Part shown: positions 8,001-10,980 of the stretch, piece by piece
Numbering within the stretch: the stretch's first letter is position 1
Layout of the letters: the number at the start of each line of letters is the position of its first letter
Assembly (NCBI GenBank): GCA_900618425.1
Contig: UZAN01044145.1
Location: 2,603 to 13,582 of the forward strand
Origin: Echinostoma caproni
Taxonomy: Eukaryota > Platyhelminthes > Trematoda > Plagiorchiida > Echinostomatidae
Direction: 5' to 3'
DNA: 10,980 bases
The notes under the pieces: model-generated
Seen by the model: the letters and a program-made list of their open reading frames with translations, nothing else
Database searches by the model: none
Told to the model about the DNA's origin: nothing
Position numbers and translations under genes: made by a program

Positions 8001-9427
8001 ATCACCTCATATTCAAAGATTTCGTTGTCTCATCTGCAGTGCTTTGATGCGATACCAATCATAGATACAAAGTACCTGGATTCTGATTGTACTTTAAAGA
8101 TTCCCTGAAATAAATAGATCTATACTACTGATGCCTTATATACACATCTGTTCTAGTTCTAACGTATGAGAAGATTATAAGCACGTCGCCGTTATGTTCA
8201 ACGATGTCGTATTGCGTGCACATGCGGCTTTTCTTTGGGCTATATGATAACCCTAACAATTTTGCTACAGCGGGAAACAAAAACAAGTCACGGATCGTTG
8301 CCAAGTTTAAGTAGTCTCCACTATTTCCAGTGGATCTCGGTAGAAAAAGATTGTTTTACTAAACGCCGTACTTCAGTCAGCAATTGTGATATCATTCGCA
8401 TAGCCCCTTTTTGTATTGCGTGACGGCCTCAGCCGAGTCGAATCAAGATACGCTTTGTTGAGGGCTCTGATATGTGTACGCTAGAATCCATCACAGCAGA
8501 AACCCTCACATTTTTACCCAGCTCTGTGATAATCTGTTTACCAATAGGCAGTTCTCCAATACACACAACTTCATTCACTTGTGTTGCAGTAAAATCGCAG
8601 AAAAGCCTGTATGTGAGCACCTTTTTGGTACCACTTTTGAACACTTTGGTGGGGGCCGAATCAAGATCCACCCATTTAGAAATTGCAATCTCTATTGCTA
8701 AATCGCATGTTGGTAACGCGGAGTCAATCTTGACCAACATTTCAGCAGGACCAATAGATGCAAAATATCAACTGATCGGTGTTGATTACAAGGAGGTTCT
8801 ATAAGCCTGTCACGCGGGTTTTGCTTCAATGTTTAGTTCGCTGGTGCGCCTATTGTAGCTCCACCGTTCGAGTACGAGCCCTTAGACTCGTTTAACCAAT
8901 TAGCCAGGTGGAACAGTTGAGACATGCCCAACTTGGATGAGCGAAATTCGTCCAATGAAGCACGAAGACCTCTCCAATCGTCGGACATTTCACTTGTCCA
9001 TGTAGCAAAGGTTTTTTTATTTTTAAATACTTATTTACTAGAATGATCTATCCAGAGGCTAAAGCGCATACTCCAAGGAAGTCCGGTACCCGATCAGTTG
9101 GTCGTGAGACAGTTTCATCTAGCTCCTACCCATCGACCCCCGTGTTTGGATCTGCGGCTGATAAAAGCCACAATGTATAGTTTGCAGGGTCCTGGAGGCA
9201 CGCATGTCTTCACACCATGTCAAAGTGTAGTCTCTTGGCGGTTCTGTAAGACGATGTAATGAATTACGTCTGACGGTTGCCTTGCATGATGGCAATAATC
9301 AAAATGGAACTTCATTGTCTCCTGATTCACAGATACGAGCCTGAGATCTTCCCTGGACTCATCTACCGGATAATCAAACCTCGTATGGTCTTGCTCATTT
9401 TCGTCAATGGGAAAGTGGTGATAACGG
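1921..9427 (+). CDS. TATA-box-binding protein family gene (3' end outside window)
   Basis: This gene encodes a TBP-fold transcription factor, which in known family members bends promoter DNA and nucleates TFIIA/TFIIB or TFIIIB assembly in the nucleus. Coding sequence: join(1921-2036, 2121-2364, 5909-6012, 9333-9427), 186 codons plus one base; every junction has GT-AG borders and keeps frame. Residues 1-38 are an acidic leader; 39-120 form repeat 1; 121-187 cover most of repeat 2. Intercalating Phe 70, 87, 161 and 178, Asn 40 and 130, and Thr 95 and 186 correspond to yeast TBP F99, F116, F190, F207, N69, N159, T124 and T215, with identical spacing, so there are no indels. The TFIIB-contact motif reads 'YEPEIFPGL' (usual 'YEPELFPGL'). 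The final helix is missing because the last exon lies beyond the window. TBP-like factor 2 is excluded because it lacks these Phe. Repeat 1 is divergent ('[20 protein letters not shown]'), so a paralogue is as likely as housekeeping TBP. Confidence 0.93.
2037..2120 (+). other. Intron 1 of TBP-family gene, 84 bp
   Basis: The intron begins GTAAGT and ends ATCTTTTTAG. Joining TA (2035-2036) to C (2121) restores a Tyr codon immediately before the conserved 'NVISTV' strand. It is much shorter than the two downstream introns. Confidence 0.8.
2121..2364 (+). CDS. TBP-family gene, coding exon 2 (saddle repeat 1)
   Basis: This exon encodes residues 39-120, the whole first saddle repeat. Visible motifs are 'NVISTVHL', 'AEYNPKRF', '[13 protein letters not shown]' and '[12 protein letters not shown]'. 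It ends in phase 0 at GTGAGT. Reading on past the donor gives a stop at 2386-2388 with no further TBP similarity, which confirms the border. The stirrup reads 'RFPG' where eukaryotic TBP repeat 1 normally has 'RFAA'. Confidence 0.95.
2505..3015. repeat. GC-rich block in intron 2, probable dispersed element of unknown class
   Basis: The base composition changes sharply from the AT-rich intron on either side. Open frames overlap on both strands here, including 115 minus codons at 2666-3013 and 78 plus codons at 2541-2777, but none shows a domain I recognise. The N at 2721 and the intronic position argue against a host exon. It could be a SINE-like element or the 5' untranslated part of a retrotransposon. 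I cannot name it. Confidence 0.4.
3016..4740. other. Intron 2, central part: no gene seen
   Basis: Most of this is AT-rich with frequent stops in all frames. It contains the inverted motif pair at 3324-3413, described separately. A 70-codon plus frame at 4418-4630 has a hydrophobic stretch but no splice or family support, and is about what chance would give. Confidence 0.45.
3324..3413. repeat. Inverted pair of CTGAAGAA motifs
   Basis: CTGAAGAA at 3324-3331 faces its complement TTCTTCAG at 3406-3413, 74 bases away. On the minus strand the right arm continues as CTGAAGAAAGCGAGCCGAAA, resembling the 'TGAAGAAG..GCGAAAC' motif seen in untranslated ends of several animal retroelements, including Penelope-like ones. 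This may be a retroelement terminal fragment; no coding part is attached. Confidence 0.3.
4744..5022 (-). CDS. Hypothetical small ORF, antisense inside intron 2
   Basis: This 92-codon open frame starts in an AAAAATGG context, a good animal initiation site. It begins '[19 protein letters not shown]', continues with a highly charged middle ('[15 protein letters not shown]') and ends with a basic tail. I do not recognise a family. The composition is protein-like, but the opposite strand is also open for 64 codons. In a window this size an ORF of this length can arise by chance. It would be transcribed opposite to the host gene. There is no promoter, splice or poly(A) evidence. Confidence 0.2.
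   Translation of the reverse strand: MEINLDLIEPDYLQVSELLIYGLKNKHGAKELTMVVEMAERDANKENEKKQITENKKHKCFGLSYTFAFSSFKGHKISTNRRLRHSLLLGAI
5023..5908. other. Intron 2, 3' part: no supported gene
   Basis: A 125-codon minus frame at 5409-5786 overlaps a 78-codon plus frame at 5377-5613. Neither shows a motif I can place, and both lack splice support. The segment ends in a good acceptor, TTTATTTGTGACTTTCAG, ahead of exon 3. Confidence 0.45.
5909..6012 (+). CDS. TBP-family gene, coding exon 3 (start of saddle repeat 2)
   Basis: The exon encodes residues 121-154 plus two bases of Gln 155: '[17 protein letters not shown]', '[10 protein letters not shown]', 'MANEQMT'. This aligns with the conserved 'AKFxDFKIQNxVGSCDVKFPIRLEGL' segment of TBP. 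Asn 130 (yeast N159) is present. The usual 'SCD' is 'LVD' here. Borders are TTTCAG and GTAAGT, phase 0 in and phase 2 out. Confidence 0.95.
6013..6514 (+). other. Intron 3, 5' part: nothing recognisable
   Basis: The sequence between the exon 3 donor and the first reverse transcriptase motif has no supported exon. The 165-codon plus frame that begins at 6391 becomes RT-like only from about 6523; the upstream part may be decayed retroelement sequence. Confidence 0.4.
6515..7717 (+). pseudogene. Decayed CR1/Jockey-like reverse transcriptase, sense strand in intron 3
   Basis: RT blocks appear in order but in shifting frames: 'VRPIALTS' and '[14 protein letters not shown]' (about 6523-6672), the motif-A block '[11 protein letters not shown]' (6720-6755, another frame), '[19 protein letters not shown]', '[10 protein letters not shown]', and the catalytic-box remnant 'SDDDD' (6976-6990) where 'YADD' is usual. 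Next come 'SVKYLGVT' near 7190 and '[13 protein letters not shown]', ending with '[20 protein letters not shown]' and TAA at 7715-7717. This is the palm-to-C-terminus arrangement of CR1-type ORF2. There are at least two frameshifts, several stops, and unknown bases at 7209-7212 and 7356. The endonuclease part is missing, as expected for a 5'-truncated insertion. It cannot encode an active enzyme. Confidence 0.85.
7718..7880 (+). other. Probable 3' untranslated remnant of the CR1-like copy
   Basis: This segment follows the retroelement stop directly and contains a TATTATTATTACTAT run near 7760-7775. The 3' end of the insertion and its target duplication are not clear. Confidence 0.35.
7881..8108. 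mobile_element. MITE-like element with 13-bp perfect terminal inverted repeats
   Basis: TCAGGGAATCTTT at 7881-7893 is the exact inverse complement of AAAGATTCCCTGA at 8096-8108. The similarity extends inward imperfectly (AAGAACAA versus AAGTACAA). The 228-bp span has no coding frame, which suits a non-autonomous DNA transposon. No convincing target-site duplication is seen, so the outer boundary may be wrong and the superfamily is unknown. Confidence 0.45.
8109..8420. other. Intron 3: no gene seen
   Basis: This is AT-rich sequence with stops in all frames apart from a 62-codon plus frame at 8235-8423 that has no recognisable content. Confidence 0.4.
8421..8804. other. Segment open on both strands, unidentified
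   Basis: The plus frame is open for 127 codons from the TGA at 8421 to the TAA ending at 8804 (first ATG 8472, 110 codons). The minus strand is open from 8740 to 8429 (103 codons), containing '[18 protein letters not shown]' and '[17 protein letters not shown]'. The minus product has the more protein-like alternation of hydrophobic and charged residues. I recognise neither. It may be a fragment of a mobile-element protein or a decayed gene copy. Confidence 0.3.
8805..9332. other. Intron 3, 3' part: no gene seen
   Basis: This is mixed-composition sequence with a T/A-rich patch at 9010-9040. It ends in the acceptor CATTGTCTCCTGATTCACAG of exon 4. No retroelement motif could be read with confidence. 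Confidence 0.4.
9333..9427 (+). CDS. TBP-family gene, coding exon 4 (repeat 2 stirrup and strands)
   Basis: The exon completes Gln 155 and encodes residues 156-186 plus the first base of Gly 187: '[17 protein letters not shown]', '[15 protein letters not shown]'. This is the most conserved part of the window and nearly matches the family consensus. Phe 161, Phe 178 and Thr 186 are present. The donor is GTAAGT at 9428. The frame stays open 33 codons past the donor, but TBP similarity ends there. The next exon should start in phase 1. Confidence 0.96.
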
Positions 9428-9528
9428 GTAAGTTGAACATGGTTCTATATTTGTCGCTAGCTGTTTTCTGTTCTAGTGAGAGTTTTTTCCATGCTGCTAC
9501 TTACTTAAATGCTCTTCTTCTTGAATAG
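9428..9528 (+). other. Start of intron 4, or short intron before an exon-like segment
   Basis: From GTAAGT the sequence runs to a pyrimidine-rich stretch CTCTTCTTCTTGAATAG at 9512-9528 with a plausible branch-point region (TTACTTAAAT). That tract would be a good acceptor for the segment that follows. Splicing exon 4 to it, however, would read Ala-Trp-Gln and then stop. Confidence 0.4.
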
Positions 9529-9704
9529 CATGGCAGTAAATGTCAAATGTTCTATACCGTCCAAGTTTCAAATGGTACTTCAGAAGTAGGTCGATGTTAT
9601 TTACAATATAGCATAGGTGATGGGAAGGTAGTAGAACAAGTAAACTTTACCATAAAGTTATCACAAAAAGGCTTCGTTCCATTTCTGCCAACCACGAACC
9701 CACA
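9529..9704 (+). other. Exon-like open segment of unknown gene
   Basis: This segment lies between a pyrimidine-rich TAG acceptor and a consensus donor (CA|GTAAGA, 9705-9710). It is open for 58 codons plus two bases in the frame starting at 9529. The translation includes 'KCQMFYTVQVSNGTSEVGR', 'CYLQYSIGDGKVVEQVNF' and 'TIKLSQKGFVPFLPTTNP', and has a globular look with two N-glycosylation-type sequons. Reading on gives TAA at 9706-9708. Its entry phase (0) does not match the exit phase of TBP exon 4 (1), so it is not the normal TBP continuation. I do not recognise the family. It may be an exon of a nested gene, a captured fragment, or chance. Confidence 0.28.
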
Positions 9705-9708
9705 GTAA

Positions 9709-10030
9709 GATCAGCAAAGGTAAAAATCTATTGGTATCACACAAGCACACAATTTATCATGATCCCTGAACGTTCAAGACCCATTCTGTGAGGTTAGAAA
9801 GCTGTCTTATTTCTCACTACGATGGGAAATACTTTCTCTTCCCCACAAGTTGATCCTTAGATTTGTGAATGCATGTTTGTTCCTCAACTGGATGTAATGT
9901 TCACCATCGATTTTCCCCAGAAAAAAAAACTTACTGGCAAGATCCCTAGAACACATCTCTAAATGCAGTGGCATCTCTAGAGATGCACCTGCGGCCTGTC
10001 ATCTTTTTATGCTTCATCATTTTACCTCGT
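9709..10030. other. No gene seen
   Basis: This contains an A-rich run near 9920-9930 and a small palindromic patch around GCATCTCTAGAGATGC (9971-9986). No TBP terminal exon is present: I searched for a reading like 'AEIYxAFxxIYPIL' and did not find one. Confidence 0.4.
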
Positions 10031-10255
10031 TCACATGATTTTGCCATTAACAGCAGAAGTATCTTCCGTAAGCCTTCCAGCATCGTCAGCACAGAGGGGC
10101 TCGATCTTGCAACCGTAAGCTCTAGCACTACGGACTATATCGTGTACCCAATCCTTTAGGTTAGGCGATGCTGTAAATGCCTCGGGTACCACCACCACCA
10201 TCTGATGTACTTTGAAGGTAATGGAGAGTCGACTACTACTAGCTGGTTGCCAGTG
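10031..10255 (-). other. Unidentified minus open frame
   Basis: This frame is open for 74 codons between stops. It includes 'FKVHQMVVVVPEAFTASPN', 'LKDWVHDIVRSARAYGC' and 'KIEPLCADDAGRL'. It looks more like real protein than the neighbouring frames, but I cannot assign a family. A CCACCACCACCATC microsatellite-like patch on the plus strand (about 10189-10202) encodes the Val run. It may be a retroelement or gene fragment in the same orientation as the RTE-like remnant to its right. Confidence 0.25.
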
Positions 10256-10407
10256 TCATAACAAATAAAATTAGATAACCAGGTAAGCAGTAGAATTAGA
10301 ACGAAATGAATGAAGGTGCATTGTGTGAGCACAGAGAACACACTTAGGGTGGACGGACACAAAATGTTTTCGAGACATTGAAGACCTTAGACTGTCGGTT
10401 ATCTGGA

Positions 10408-10457
10408 GTGAACAGCAGATCCTCGCAACTATGGAGTTTACCTCCTCTGCTGTTCAC
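10408..10457. repeat. Hairpin with 12-bp perfect stem
   Basis: GTGAACAGCAGA at 10408-10419 is the exact inverse complement of TCTGCTGTTCAC at 10446-10457, with a 26-base loop. It lies about 240 bases beyond the end of the antisense RTE-like coding sequence, so it may belong to that element's 3' untranslated region or to a separate foldback. Confidence 0.5.
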
Positions 10458-10694
10458 CACACAACAGATGTACACTGAAAAGGTAGAATACGTTAAGATG
10501 TTCGTAACCCGTTGTGAGCAGGTGGCCTATGTACCAATCCAGTCCATTTCAGTTTGTACAACCATGCACATTCGTGCGGCGATTTTGGCTGCCCATTTGG
10601 ATGAAGAACAGGAGAAAGACAAGAAGGTTGAAAGTACAGTCGAACAGAAAATGGAAAATTTCAGTGGTCTAGGGTTGCAAAAAATTGAAAAGAT

Positions 10695-10980
10695 TCAGGA
10701 ACGCCACTGTTTACGACACAGTGTCTGTAACCATCGGTTACGACCATCCCGAGAGGCTAACGGGATCTATGTGACCCAGTCCCCTGGTTAGGAATTTCAT
10801 ACCCTCATGCCAGGTCTTAGGTTGACCACCCTTGGCTTTTTTCCATCCACTACCTGCCTCAGCAAACATCGCGCGCCGGGGCATCCTATTTGGTGGTATG
10901 CGTAACACACGCCCTAGTTCTGCTACGCTTCGCTCTTCGACTCATTGGTCATCGGCAGAAATCGCCTCCTCAATTAGCTC
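10695..10980 (-). mobile_element. RTE-like retrotransposon, C-terminal end of ORF2 (antisense, cut by right edge)
   Basis: Read on the minus strand from 10980 downward, the frame gives 'LGRVLRIPPNRMPRRAMFA', 'EAGSGWKKAKGGQPKTWH' and 'EGMKFLTR'. After at least one frameshift it gives 'RNRWLQTL' and 'KQWRS', ending at TGA 10695-10697. This is the region just after the 'RWLGHVLRM' motif at the end of RTE-type reverse transcriptase ORFs. The copy is frameshifted and so inactive. A 137-codon plus-strand frame at 10378-10791 is mostly a shadow of this element and its downstream sequence. The family is the same type as the remnant at 1-600, but a different part is preserved. Confidence 0.8.

Noticed and set aside
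8860..8907. Possible tRNA or tRNA-derived SINE (minus strand TGGCTAATTGG like box A; plus strand GTTCGAGTAC like box B)
   Set aside because: The two box-like sequences are on opposite strands and no cloverleaf with a paired acceptor stem can be drawn.
9277..9528. Single 83-codon protein containing the '[12 protein letters not shown]' segment
   Set aside because: Only 9333-9427 matches TBP. The flanks are intron sequence read through the acceptor CACAG and donor GTAAGT.
10378..10791. 137-codon plus-strand frame as a gene
   Set aside because: Its right part is the shadow of the antisense RTE-like C-terminus, and its left part includes the hairpin; no family resemblance.
1..10980. Bacterial-style operon, CRISPR array or prophage
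   Set aside because: No ribosome-binding sites with packed genes and no regularly spaced repeats; splice-bounded exons and non-LTR retroelements show eukaryotic DNA.

Overview
The window looks like genomic DNA from a metazoan with intron-rich genes and abundant non-LTR retrotransposons. A trematode flatworm fits best. This rests on the style of the RTE-like and CR1-like fragments, the mixed 84 bp and >3 kb introns, the moderate GC content, and a candidate trans-splice-type acceptor just ahead of the first exon. The organism is an inference; no species marker is visible. Unresolved bases at 2721, 7209-7212 and 7356 suggest a draft assembly.

The one clear host gene is a TATA-box-binding protein (TBP) family gene on the + strand. 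Four coding exons can be joined in phase: 1921-2036, 2121-2364, 5909-6012 and 9333-9427. They encode a 38-residue acidic leader and then almost the whole two-repeat TBP saddle, through the Gly that ends the 'VxTG' strand of repeat 2. The last about 25 residues of the family are not found in the window, so the final exon must lie to the right. All four DNA-intercalating Phe, both central Asn and both Thr are present at exactly the yeast TBP spacings. The surrounding sequence is nevertheless divergent, especially in repeat 1, so this may be a TBP-related paralogue rather than the housekeeping TBP.

Layout. 1-600: antisense RTE-like retrotransposon remnant in which the endonuclease start is joined directly to the reverse transcriptase end. 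601-980: no recognisable gene. 981-1605: two diverged copies of a repeat, possibly LTR-like. 1606-1920: probable promoter and 5' leader region. 1921-9427: the TBP-family gene. Intron 2 (3.5 kb) holds a GC-rich block at 2505-3015, a small pair of inverted motifs, and unassigned open frames. Intron 3 (3.3 kb) holds a decayed sense-strand CR1-like reverse transcriptase (6515-7717), a small terminal-inverted-repeat element (7881-8108) and a stretch open on both strands (8421-8804). 9428-10690: start of the next intron, with an exon-like segment at 9529-9704, an unidentified minus open frame and a 12-bp-stem hairpin. 10695-10980: the C-terminal end of an antisense RTE-like element of the same general family as the one at the left edge.

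The genes do not form a functional pathway. This is a transcription-factor locus whose flanks and introns have been filled by old mobile-element debris.
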